Of a DNA stretch of 64,000 bases, positions 55,964 through 64,000 are shown piece after piece. The position numbers were made by a program, and so were the translations under genes. Within the stretch, counting starts at the first letter, position 1. Each line of letters starts with the position of its first letter. This stretch comes from JASSUD01 sp031963415 (lineage in GTDB: Bacteria; Pseudomonadota; Gammaproteobacteria; Burkholderiales; Burkholderiaceae). Where the stretch lies: assembly GCA_031963415.1 (NCBI GenBank), contig JASSUI010000001.1, forward strand, positions 1,240,001 to 1,304,000, given 5' to 3'. The notes under the pieces were generated by a model, which worked only from the letters and a program-made list of their open reading frames with translations, did no database searches and was not told where the DNA came from.

Positions 55964-57280
55964 TTAAGAGCCAGGCGTGAGCCGTTGCAGACCACCTAAA
56001 TAAGGTTGTAGTGCATGAGGTACGGTCACGCTGCCATCTGCGTTTTGGAAGTTTTCGAGGATGGCAACGAGAGTGCGGCCAACGGCTAAGCCGGAGCCAT
56101 TTAGGGTGTGTAAGAGCTCCACTTTGTTTTGTTTACCTTGCTGTTCTCGAAAGCGGGCTTGCATTCGGCGCGCTTGGAAGTCCTCCATATTCGAGCAAGA
56201 GGAAATTTCACGATAGGTGTTTTGCGCAGGTAGCCAGACTTCAAGGTCATATGTTTTGGCGCTGTTAGAGCCAGTATCTCCTGAGCACAGCAGCATCTTT
56301 CTATAAGGCAGCTCTAGCTTTTGCAAGATGGCTTCGGCATTGGCAACAAGTTGCTCAAGGGCTGCATATGAATCGTTCGGATGCACGATCTGCACTAGCT
56401 CAACTTTGTCGAATTGATGTTGGCGAATCATGCCGCGTGTATCTCTACCATAGCTTCCCGCTTCTGAGCGAAAGCATGGGGTATGAGCGACGAATTTGAT
56501 CGGTAACGTATCGGCATTAACGATGGTGTCGCGCATCAGGTTAGTTAGCGGAACTTCTGCGGTCGGAATTAAATAAAAGGATTCGCTCTGATCCGCATGG
56601 TCGTTTTCGTCAACGTTGCGTGGCACTCTGAATGAATCTTCAGCGAATTTAGGTAATTGCCCGGTGCCTTGCATCGACGCTGCATTGACTAAATACGGTG
56701 TATACATTTCTGTATAGCCATGCAAAGTGGTATGCGTATCGAGCATAAATTGCGCAAGTGCACGATGTAAACGTGCAATTGGCCCACGTAACACAGCGAA
56801 GCGTGAGCCGCTGATTTTTGTCGCAGCCTCAAAATCTAATCCAAGCGGCGTACCCACATCCACATGGTCTTTAATCTCAAAGTCGAATTGGCGTGGTGTG
56901 CCAAAGCGGCTGATTTCCACGTTTTGTGTTTCGTTTTGTCCTACTGGTACGCTCTCGTGCAGGAGGTTTGGCATCCCTAGCATTAGTGCTGATAACTTGC
57001 GTTGAATTTCATCGAGCTGCACCGCTGAATTTTTTAAATCATCGCCAATTGTGCTGACTTCAGTCATTATCGCCGTTGCATCTTCGCCTTTACTTTTGCA
57101 AATGCCAATTTGTTTAGAAAGTGCATTGCGTTTGGCCTGCAATGCTTCAGTGTGGGTTTGCACTTCTCGGCGTTGCGCTTCGAGTGCTTTAAAGGTATCG
57201 GTATCAAGGATATAGCCGCGTTCAGCAAGGCGGCGCGTTACTTGGTCAAGATCTTTGCGAAGGAGTTGAATGTCTAGCAT
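55964..57280 (-). CDS. serS: Seryl-tRNA synthetase
   Basis: 438 residues. N-terminal coiled-coil arm (residues 1-105) that grips the long variable arm of tRNA-Ser, then the class II core: motif 2 FRSEAGSYGRDTRGMIRQHQ and motif 3 NGSGLAVGRTLVAILEN, with KTYDLEVWLPAQ and YREISSCSNMEDFQARRM between. Last gene of ftsK-lolA-rarA-serS, the order known from Burkholderia. A Ser tRNA lies just downstream. Confidence 0.97.
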   Translation of the reverse strand: MLDIQLLRKDLDQVTRRLAERGYILDTDTFKALEAQRREVQTHTEALQAKRNALSKQIGICKSKGEDATAIMTEVSTIGDDLKNSAVQLDEIQRKLSALMLGMPNLLHESVPVGQNETQNVEISRFGTPRQFDFEIKDHVDVGTPLGLDFEAATKISGSRFAVLRGPIARLHRALAQFMLDTHTTLHGYTEMYTPYLVNAASMQGTGQLPKFAEDSFRVPRNVDENDHADQSESFYLIPTAEVPLTNLMRDTIVNADTLPIKFVAHTPCFRSEAGSYGRDTRGMIRQHQFDKVELVQIVHPNDSYAALEQLVANAEAILQKLELPYRKMLLCSGDTGSNSAKTYDLEVWLPAQNTYREISSCSNMEDFQARRMQARFREQQGKQNKVELLHTLNGSGLAVGRTLVAILENFQNADGSVTVPHALQPYLGGLQRLTPGS

Positions 57281-57325
57281 AGGGAAACAGGAATATAAGT
57301 GAGTGGTGAATTAGCCAGTAGCGGT

Positions 57326-58654
57326 TTATTCAGCACTTTTTTTTGTGTTGTCTGGTTGTGGGTGATCGGCTTGCCAGGCAGCGTCAAGTTCACGCAGCTT
57401 TTTCAGCTTTTCAGCGATTTTGCCTTCTAGCCCGCGTGGCGTTGGACGATACCAATTTGGTTCAGCCATTGTCTCGGGCAGATATCGTTCACCAGCGGCA
57501 TAAGCATCGGGTTCATCGTGCGCATAACGGTATGCGTGTCCATAACCCAGTTCTTTCATTAACTTAGTCGGTGCGTTACGTAAATGGATGGGTACCTGAC
57601 GTGACTGATCACGGCTAACAAATTGACGCGCAGCATTATAGGCGAGATAGCCAGCATTAGATTTAGGTGCTACCGCCATATAAAGTACCGCGTGAGCGAG
57701 CGCTAATTCGCCTTCCGGTGTGCCTAATCTTTCATAAGTCTCAGCAGCATCAAGTGCAATGCGCGCAGCGCGTGGGTCAGCTAATCCAATATCTTCCCAA
57801 GCCATGCGAATAATGCGCCGCGCTAAATAACGCGGATCTGCGCCTCCATCAAGCATGCGGCAGAACCAATACAAAGCGGCATCTGGATGACTACCGCGTA
57901 CTGACTTATGTAGCGCGCTGATTTGGTCATAAAAAGCATCCCCACCTTTGTCAAAGCGCCGTAAATTTTCTGCGAGGGCATGACTAAGCAGCGTTTCATC
58001 AATTTCAGTTGCGTGTTGATTGGCTGCAGTGTGAGCGGCTATCTCAAGATTATTTAAAAGTTTACGTGCGTCACCATCGGCTGAAGCAATTAAGGCCTCT
58101 TGCGCTTTTGGAGTGATGCTTAAGTTGCCAAGTTCAGTGCGGGCGCGCTCAAGGAGTTGGGCGAGCTCGTCGGCTTGTAAACTTTTTAGCGTATAGACGG
58201 CGGCACGTGACAAGAGCGCGCTATTTACCTCGAACGATGGATTCTCAGTGGTTGCGCCAATAAAAATAAATAAGCCGGATTCCACATGCGGCAAAAATGC
58301 ATCTTGCTGGCTTTTATTAAAGCGGTGCACCTCATCGACAAAAACCAGAGTTTGTCGATGTAGTGCGCGTGCAGCTGTCGCTTGTTCAACCGCTGCGCGA
58401 ATTTCTTTAACACCCGCTAACACCGCAGATAGCGCAATGAAGTCAGTATGACAAGCTTGCGCTAGCAGTTTGGCGAGGGTGGTCTTTCCGACTCCCGGTG
58501 GCCCCCACAAAATCATTGAATGCGGCTGCGCTGATTCAAACGCTACCCGCAATGGCTTGCCTGGCCCAAGCAGATGCTGCTGACCGATCACTTCATCGAT
58601 CGTCTTGGGCCGTAATTTTTCAGCAAGCGGTGTGATGGGGACGGTCTCAGCCAT
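57326..58654 (-). CDS. rarA: Replication-associated recombination protein A
   Basis: 442-residue AAA+ ATPase (MgsA), related to clamp loaders, acting at stalled forks. Walker A LWGPPGVGKTTLAKLLA, Walker B LVFVDEVHRFNKSQQD, sensor FIGATTENPSFEVNSALLSR, and the C-terminal tetramerisation domain with RDQSRQVPIHLRNAPTKLMK and YLPE. Overlaps the end of lolA by 8 bp; 45 bp before serS. Confidence 0.96.
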   Translation of the reverse strand: MAETVPITPLAEKLRPKTIDEVIGQQHLLGPGKPLRVAFESAQPHSMILWGPPGVGKTTLAKLLAQACHTDFIALSAVLAGVKEIRAAVEQATAARALHRQTLVFVDEVHRFNKSQQDAFLPHVESGLFIFIGATTENPSFEVNSALLSRAAVYTLKSLQADELAQLLERARTELGNLSITPKAQEALIASADGDARKLLNNLEIAAHTAANQHATEIDETLLSHALAENLRRFDKGGDAFYDQISALHKSVRGSHPDAALYWFCRMLDGGADPRYLARRIIRMAWEDIGLADPRAARIALDAAETYERLGTPEGELALAHAVLYMAVAPKSNAGYLAYNAARQFVSRDQSRQVPIHLRNAPTKLMKELGYGHAYRYAHDEPDAYAAGERYLPETMAEPNWYRPTPRGLEGKIAEKLKKLRELDAAWQADHPQPDNTKKSAE

Positions 58655-59336
58655 TCACAAGTTCTGCGCCGCTTGGCACAGTGAATTTAAATTGATCCGC
58701 TGATAGCGGTGGATTTGTTTCGATCTGACTAAAAGTTAATTCGGTCAGTGTGCCAAAAGAATCGTATAACTTCATTGCAGCTAAGTTACCTTGCCGAAAG
58801 CCAATACTAATACGTTGAAATTGCGAGTCTTGGCTTTTGGGGATCAGTATCAGCCAATCGATCCCTTGCTGAGTGCCTGCATCGCTTAATTTAAAGTCAC
58901 GGCTTAGATCATTACTGCCAAATAGAATCGTCGCCGAGCTGCCACTTAGCGCTTGGTCAAGTTTGCGTCGGGTAACTTGATTAAGATCTGGGTCGTACAC
59001 ATAAAAATATTTGCCGTCGGCTTGCAGCACTTGCGCGTACGGTTTTTGATAGGCCCAGATAAATTTTCCGGGACGCAAAAAGACGAAGTTACCGCTCAAT
59101 GTGCGTTCGGTTGCCTCGGTTTTGTTTGCCTCGCTCGAGGGCGTAATTTGTCGCTGGGTGAATTGCCCGCGTGCCGCGTGCACCTGCTTGACAAATGCCT
59201 GTAAGGCTTCGCGTCCGCCAGCATAGCTATGAGCGGTATGCATGAGAGTGCTTAACCCGAGAAGGCAAGCGAGCCAACGAGAGCTGAGCTGGAAAAAGGA
59301 CTTTATATAGCCTTTTCTAAGAATTGAATTTTTCAT
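58647..59336 (-). CDS. lolA: Outer-membrane lipoprotein carrier protein LolA
   Basis: 229 residues with a signal peptide (WLACLLGLSTLMHTAHSYA). Periplasmic chaperone moving lipoproteins to LolB. Family blocks: FVKQVHAARGQFTQRQ, GNFVFLRPGKFIWAYQKPYA, QVLQADGKYFYVYDPDLNQV, and the C-terminal DSFGTLTELTFSQIETNPPL. 3 bp after ftsK, overlapping rarA. Confidence 0.95.
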   Translation of the reverse strand: MKNSILRKGYIKSFFQLSSRWLACLLGLSTLMHTAHSYAGGREALQAFVKQVHAARGQFTQRQITPSSEANKTEATERTLSGNFVFLRPGKFIWAYQKPYAQVLQADGKYFYVYDPDLNQVTRRKLDQALSGSSATILFGSNDLSRDFKLSDAGTQQGIDWLILIPKSQDSQFQRISIGFRQGNLAAMKLYDSFGTLTELTFSQIETNPPLSADQFKFTVPSGAELVNG

Positions 59337-59339
59337 TAG

Positions 59340-61664
59340 TTAATCCATATCCTGTTTAGGCACTAATATCTCTCGGTTACCACTGGATGACATCGCCGAC
59401 ACAACCCCAGATTGTTCCATTTGCTCAAGCAGCCGCGCCGCGCGATTATAGCCAATGCGTAAATGGCGCTGTACGAGGGAAATGGAGGCGCGTCGGTTCT
59501 TGATGACCAATTCAACGGCTTGGTCATACAGCGGGTCAGACTCACCATCTGATGAGCCACCACCAGCGCCACCTGCTGCGCTTTCTTCGCCATCACCCGC
59601 TACGCCTCCTTCAAGGATTCCTTCAATATACGCAGGTTCACCGGCTTCTTTTAATTTTTCAACGACGCGATGCACTTCGTCATCTGATACAAAAGCGCCG
59701 TGCACTCGTATTGGTAAGCCGCTGCCAGGAGGGAGATATAACATATCGCCCATCCCCAGTAACGATTCGGCACCTTGTTGATCCAGAATGGTACGCGAAT
59801 CAATTTTTGACGAAACTTGGAAAGCCATACGGGTTGGGATATTGGCTTTAATTAAACCCGTAATCACATCAACCGACGGCCTCTGGGTAGCGAGGATTAA
59901 ATGAATACCCGCCGCACGTGCTTTTTGCGCAATACGCGCAATCAACTCTTCTATTTTTTTACCGACGACCATCATCAAATCCGCCAACTCGTCGATGACC
60001 ACGACAATATGCGGCAGTTTCTCGAGGGGTTCTGGCGCGTCAGGTGTCAGGCTGAAAGGGTTAGGAATTTTTTCTTCTCGCTTAGCCGCTTCCTCAATCT
60101 TTCCGTTATAGCCGCCTAGGTTACGTACGCCCAATTTGCTCATCAATTTATAGCGCCGCTCCATTTCAAACACCGTCCAATTGAGTGCGTTGCCGGCTTG
60201 GCGCATGTCGGTTACGACTGGACACAATAAATGAGAGATGCCTTCATAAACGCTCATTTCGAGCATTTTGGGGTCGATCAAAATCATCCGCACTTGATCG
60301 GGTGTGGTTTTGTAGAGGAGCGACAAAATCATCGCATTCACACCCACTGACTTACCCGAGCCAGTGGTACCTGCCACTAATAAGTGAGGCATCTTGGCAA
60401 GATCTGCCACGACGGGTTTGCCGCTGATGTCTTTCCCTAAACCAAGTGTTAATGTGGAAGGGGCGTCTGCATACACGGCAGAACCTAAAATTTCAGACAA
60501 ACGTACGGTTTGCCGATGCTGGTTGGGTAACTCAAGACCCATGTAATTTTTGCCAGGAATGGTTTCCACCACGCGCAATGAAACGAGTGATAAGGAGCGC
60601 GCTAAGTCTTTCGCAAGATTAACCACTTGGCTTCCCTTTACGCCGGTGGCTAAATCGATTTCATAACGGGTGATAACCGGGCCGGGGTACGCTGCAACGA
60701 CATTGACGTCGATACCAAAATCTTTGAGTTTTTTTTCAATTAGGCGTGAAGTGAATTCTAGGGTTTCTGGGGATACTGTTTTTTGCGTCGTAGGAGGGGC
60801 ATCTAGCAAAGCAAGAGGCGGTAGTTCGTTATTCGATATCTCATGAAAAAGCACGTGCTGCTTTTCCTTTTCAATTCGCTCAGATTTTGGCACGACAGCG
60901 AGCGCAGGAACAATTTGAATCGGCTCGTGTATTTCGATGCGTTCGCGTGTTTGTTCCAGTGTTCCTTCACGGCGCAGCGCGGCGACTTCACCTACTTTGC
61001 GATCACGCCTGGCTTCACGCCATCTTTTGAGAGACGCGAAGGCGCTGACAATCACCCCTCCCAGTCTCTCAGCAAGATTTAACCAAGAGAAGCGGAAAAA
61101 CAACGACAAACCTACTAATAACATCAACAGCAAAACGAGGGTGCCACCCGTAAAGCCAAGTGCGCGGAGTAGCTCGCGCGCCAAAGTGTCGCCGACCACG
61201 CCCCCGGGCGTGCGCAAAAAGGCAGCAGTATGTGACCAGAGTCGCATCGCTTCGAGACCCGCGCAAGCACCTAGCATAAGGGCGAAGGCAAAGCTATCGA
61301 GGAGCCAGTGGCTAGCGGGGGTAGTCGTTTCAGCGTCTTGCTCGTTTTCTTCTTCATGTCGCGCAATCCGTTGATAACCCAACACAATGCGCCGCGTTAA
61401 TAGCACCGCCCAGCAATATGACGAAAAGCCAAACATTAAAAATAAAATATCTGCCGTCCAGGCTCCGACGCGTCCACCCCAATTGGCTATCTCGCTTACC
61501 TGCATTTCGTTTGTCCAACTCGGGTCATGCGGGTTGTAGCTGAGTAAAACCATTAACAGAAAAATCCCCAATGCAAGCTGCAGCAGCCAGCGTACCTCAA
61601 TCACAAGGCGCGACATACGATGGGGCAAATTCGATGTTTTAGCGGGAACAGGAGATTTAGTCAT
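59340..61664 (-). CDS. ftsK: DNA translocase FtsK
   Basis: 774 residues. N-terminal membrane domain with about four helices (LLQLALGIFLLMVLLSYNP onward), linker, then the RecA-like motor: Walker A LVAGTTGSGKSVGVNAMI, Walker B HIVVVIDELADLMMVVGKKI, RLILATQRPSVDVITGLIKA-like segment, and the C-terminal gamma winged helix (SISLVQRHLRIGYNRAARLL). Segregates chromosome termini at the septum. First gene of a four-gene operon. Confidence 0.97.
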   Translation of the reverse strand: MTKSPVPAKTSNLPHRMSRLVIEVRWLLQLALGIFLLMVLLSYNPHDPSWTNEMQVSEIANWGGRVGAWTADILFLMFGFSSYCWAVLLTRRIVLGYQRIARHEEENEQDAETTTPASHWLLDSFAFALMLGACAGLEAMRLWSHTAAFLRTPGGVVGDTLARELLRALGFTGGTLVLLLMLLVGLSLFFRFSWLNLAERLGGVIVSAFASLKRWREARRDRKVGEVAALRREGTLEQTRERIEIHEPIQIVPALAVVPKSERIEKEKQHVLFHEISNNELPPLALLDAPPTTQKTVSPETLEFTSRLIEKKLKDFGIDVNVVAAYPGPVITRYEIDLATGVKGSQVVNLAKDLARSLSLVSLRVVETIPGKNYMGLELPNQHRQTVRLSEILGSAVYADAPSTLTLGLGKDISGKPVVADLAKMPHLLVAGTTGSGKSVGVNAMILSLLYKTTPDQVRMILIDPKMLEMSVYEGISHLLCPVVTDMRQAGNALNWTVFEMERRYKLMSKLGVRNLGGYNGKIEEAAKREEKIPNPFSLTPDAPEPLEKLPHIVVVIDELADLMMVVGKKIEELIARIAQKARAAGIHLILATQRPSVDVITGLIKANIPTRMAFQVSSKIDSRTILDQQGAESLLGMGDMLYLPPGSGLPIRVHGAFVSDDEVHRVVEKLKEAGEPAYIEGILEGGVAGDGEESAAGGAGGGSSDGESDPLYDQAVELVIKNRRASISLVQRHLRIGYNRAARLLEQMEQSGVVSAMSSSGNREILVPKQDMD

Positions 61665-61674
61665 TAAGCCTCTT

Positions 61675-61696
61675 TTTTTAAGGAGGTCCTTAAAAA
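61675..61696. promoter_or_regulatory. Palindrome before ftsK
   Basis: TTTTTAAGGA-GG-TCCTTAAAAA, a perfect 10-bp inverted repeat 10 bp upstream of the ftsK start. Could be an operator or a translation-controlling hairpin; the ribosome-binding GAGG lies just after it on the minus strand. Confidence 0.4.
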
Positions 61697-61734
61697 TTTA
61701 TCCAATTGGCACGAAGCTTTGCACGCAATTCTTC

Positions 61735-61845
61735 GAGCCTGTTTACGATTCTTCAATGCTGGTAGATTAAAGTGAAGGGCAAACCCCAACATGACTGCAG
61801 GTCACTTCTTAAATCTCTCCTCTTTGAGACCGTGAGTGAATTCTT
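61735..61845. repeat. Dispersed repeat R1, copy 4 (internally deleted)
   Basis: Keeps CTGTTTACGATTCTTC at the left, GGGCAAACCCCAACATGACT in the middle and TTTGAGACCGTGAGTGAATT at the right; about half the usual length. Confidence 0.6.
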
Positions 61846-61864
61846 AATAAGCAAAAAATCCAAA

Positions 61865-61925
61865 GACCTGTTTAGGGCCTCTCTGGTGGCCTTGCGCCTT
61901 TACGGCCAGGGAAAGCCTAAATATA
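61865..61925. repeat. Palindromic element R3, shortened copy H
   Basis: GACCTGTTTAGGGCCTCTCT, loop with GGCCTTGCGCCTTTACGGCC, then AGGGAAAGCCTAAATA. Only the arms and a short centre remain. It lies between ftsK and trxB. Confidence 0.55.
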
Positions 61926-62020
61926 TTTTATAAAATAATGGTACTGATTATATTTTTATATGCCGTTATTATTGTGCCCTTACTCTGAACACGACAGAGT
62001 GTCTACTTAATGGAAATTTC

Positions 62021-62980
62021 ATGTCGCAAATTCAACATGCCAACCTCATTATTCTTGGCTCTGGGCCAGCGGGTTACACGGCGGCGGTATATGCTGCGCG
62101 TGCCAATCTTGCACCGATGCTGCTCACTGGGCTTGCGCAAGGCGGTCAATTAATGACGACGACAGATGTCGAAAACTGGCCGGGAGACCCAAACGGGGTG
62201 CAAGGGCCAGATTTGATGCAAAGGCTGCTTGAGCATGCCGAGCGTTTTAAAACCAATATTGTATTGGATCAAATTCATACTACTAAGTTAAACGAACGGC
62301 CTATTCGTTTGATAGGTGACGCGGGTGAATATACTTGCAATGCACTTATTATTGCAATGGGTGCATCAGCACAATACCTTGGCCTGCCCTCTGAAGAAGA
62401 ATTTATGGGGAGAGGCGTTTCGGCTTGCGCGACCTGCGATGGTTTTTTCTATAAAGAACAACATGTGGCCGTAGTGGGTGGCGGCAATACAGCGGTTGAA
62501 GAAGCGCTTTATTTGTCAAACATCGCGAAAAAAGTCACGGTGATACACCGACGCGATAAATTCCGCGCAGAACCTATTTTGGTTGATCGACTGCGCGCTA
62601 AAGAACAGCAGGGCAAAGTAGAAATTAAATGGAATCATGTGCTGGAGGAAGTACGAGGGGATGATTCCGGCGTGACAGGTGTGCTGATTAAGGATGTGAA
62701 AAACGGCCAAGCTTCTGAGGTTTCTTTACAGGGCGTTTTTATTGCAATCGGCCACAAACCGAATACAGAAATTTTTACTGATCAATTAGAAATGCGTAAC
62801 GGTTATATCGTCACGCGCGGCGGGTTAGATGGGAATGCGACGGCAACCAATGTTCCTGGCGTGTTCGCTGCAGGTGATGTGCAAGACCATGTTTACCGCC
62901 AAGCGATTACTAGCGCAGGAACAGGTTGCATGGCCGCTCTCGATGCGCAGCGTTATCTTGAGCAGTTAGAAAGCGAGTAG
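62021..62980 (+). CDS. trxB: Thioredoxin reductase
   Basis: 319-residue flavoprotein that reduces thioredoxin with NADPH. FAD-binding LIILGSGPAGYTAAVYAARA, GGQLMTTTDVENWPG, redox centre ACATCDGFFYKEQ, NADPH-binding VAVVGGGNTAVEEALYLSNI with HRRDKFRAE, and C-terminal FAAGDVQDHVYRQAITSAGT. Divergent from ftsK. Confidence 0.97.
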   Translation: MSQIQHANLIILGSGPAGYTAAVYAARANLAPMLLTGLAQGGQLMTTTDVENWPGDPNGVQGPDLMQRLLEHAERFKTNIVLDQIHTTKLNERPIRLIGDAGEYTCNALIIAMGASAQYLGLPSEEEFMGRGVSACATCDGFFYKEQHVAVVGGGNTAVEEALYLSNIAKKVTVIHRRDKFRAEPILVDRLRAKEQQGKVEIKWNHVLEEVRGDDSGVTGVLIKDVKNGQASEVSLQGVFIAIGHKPNTEIFTDQLEMRNGYIVTRGGLDGNATATNVPGVFAAGDVQDHVYRQAITSAGTGCMAALDAQRYLEQLESE

Positions 62981-63041
62981 ATCGTGTACTGCAATGCGCT
63001 TTTTGGTATGAAGAAGAATTTTTATGCGTTGAGATATATTG

Positions 63042-63773
63042 ATGTCTAACAAGCATAAAACTTCTTCCCGCCCTAAGGCACCTCAATCTAACATCAACAG
63101 CCAAGTAAAGAGTGCTAAGCAAAGCTTCTCTAGCTTGGCTGATTTGCGCGCTTTGTACGATACGCTAAAAGCGGAGTCGATTTTGGCTAGGCAGGCGGCG
63201 GCTAAAGAAAAAAATTCTGCCAAGCAGTCTTCATCTGGCACTACCATTTCTCAATCTACAACAAACGAAAATACCTCTATTGGGTTGAGTCAGAAAAACG
63301 TTTCTACAGTGCCACAGACATCTGCCTATTCAGGTTCACCCCACCTTCAAAGAATATCTACCAAGCAAGAACTTTCGGATGACTACGAGCCGGTCTTCGC
63401 GCACTATAAAGATGGCTCAGCGTATTTCTGTAAACCAGGCGTTGGGCCAGATGTTGCGCGCAAATTGTCGCAGCGCAGATTACCTATCCAAGCACAAATT
63501 GACTTACACGGCCTGCGTCTTGATGAAGCGCGTAGTGCTTTGACGGAATTTGCACAAGATGCGGTGGAGGAAGGGGTGCGATGCATACGCGTGATTCATG
63601 GCAAAGGATTGGGCTCTGCCAATCAAAAACCTGCACTTAAAGGCAAAGTCTATACGTGGCTTGCCCAGCTTAGAGAAGTCCTCGCTTTTTGCGAAGCACG
63701 TCCGCATGAAGGTGGCTCAGGTGCAGTGATTGTCTTATTGCGTTCAGCTAAAAGCGTCAGTCGAGCCAATTAA
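63042..63773 (+). CDS. Smr-domain protein
   Basis: 243 residues from ATG 63042 (a TTG three bases earlier is less likely). A low-complexity Ser/Lys-rich N-terminus, then a C-terminal Smr (MutS2-like) domain: QAQIDLHGLRLDEARSALTE, IRVIHGKGLGS and PHEGGSGAVIVLLR. Smr domains nick nucleic acid in DNA repair or ribosome-collision handling. 61 bp after trxB, possibly co-transcribed. Confidence 0.92.
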   Translation: MSNKHKTSSRPKAPQSNINSQVKSAKQSFSSLADLRALYDTLKAESILARQAAAKEKNSAKQSSSGTTISQSTTNENTSIGLSQKNVSTVPQTSAYSGSPHLQRISTKQELSDDYEPVFAHYKDGSAYFCKPGVGPDVARKLSQRRLPIQAQIDLHGLRLDEARSALTEFAQDAVEEGVRCIRVIHGKGLGSANQKPALKGKVYTWLAQLREVLAFCEARPHEGGSGAVIVLLRSAKSVSRAN

Positions 63774-63873
63774 TCTTGCTTCGCAAACCTAATTGGCAGC
63801 CTTTCTAAATACTCGGCTCAAGTTACAATTTGGGTCGCTCTTTCTTATCAAGTGGCAATTTTTTTATTTCTCG

Positions 63874-64000
63874 ATGCTTACATCTGATTTTGATCCCATT
63901 GTTGCAATTGCAACTGCCCAAGGCCGAGGTGGTATTGGTGTGGTGCGCGTGTCGTTTGGTAAAACTGACGAGGCAACCGTTTATGCTTTGATTTCGGCTA
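63874..64000 (+). CDS. mnmE: tRNA modification GTPase MnmE, 5' end only
   Basis: The last 127 bp encode MLTSDFDPIVAIATAQGRGG, then IGVVRVSFGKTDEATVYAL, matching the MnmE N-terminus (formyl-THF-binding domain, GRGGIG motif). With MnmG it modifies wobble uridines. The rest lies outside the window. Confidence 0.88.
   Translation, partial: MLTSDFDPIVAIATAQGRGGIGVVRVSFGKTDEATVYALISA

Overview
The window looks like chromosome from a Burkholderiaceae bacterium with a degraded, IS-rich genome. Housekeeping blocks match the order I know from Burkholderia: aat next to bpt/ate, mreB-mreC-mreD-mrdA divergent from gatC-gatA-gatB, and ftsK-lolA-rarA-serS divergent from trxB. Between them lie transposon debris, eukaryote-like repeat proteins (WD40, NACHT plus HEAT, coiled coil) and a broken restriction locus. 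Moderate GC, heavy IS load and eukaryote-like domains suggest an endofungal symbiont of the Mycoavidus/Glomeribacter type. That assignment is inference; no marker gene was compared.

Layout. 1-1471: the two N-degron aminoacyl-transferases. 1570-9300: an IS1-type element, a pentapeptide/WD40 protein, a dead IS256 copy, an IS110/IS1111 copy, a protein with a split deaminase-like zinc signature, and IS scraps. 9318-14091: cell-shape operon on the minus strand, without rodA at its usual place. 14946-18696: gatCAB, with gatA-gatB bracketed by inverted copies of a 142-bp palindromic element. 19073-19849: xth. 20034-32531: a mobile-element nest around one very large NACHT/18xHEAT gene, bounded by about 0.96-kb inverted repeats derived from a frameshifted IS110 copy, then a second IS110 and a group II intron. 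32724-38642: an unknown Ser-rich protein and a type I restriction-modification locus (hsdM intact, hsdS and hsdR cut by an IS110) ending in a translationally coupled Mrr-like endonuclease. 39214-48360: PqaA-like lipoprotein, pirin, DsbD and a MacAB/OprM-type exporter. 49032-55621: amino-acid permease, holin-like protein, 15-residue-repeat coiled coil, IS4 scrap, broken P4-type integrase and tRNA-Ser(CGA). 55964-64000: serS, rarA, lolA, ftsK, trxB, an Smr protein and the start of mnmE.

The spacers carry several families of palindromic elements of about 60-205 bp. Two copies have flanks that look like 4-bp YTAR target duplications, and one element sits inside a member of another family whose uninterrupted form is also present. 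Best candidates for undescribed biology: the deaminase-like protein with an internal repeat expansion, the NACHT-HEAT protein with variable homogenised repeats, the pentapeptide/WD40 protein with a possible F-box, and the hsdR-coupled Mrr-like nuclease.
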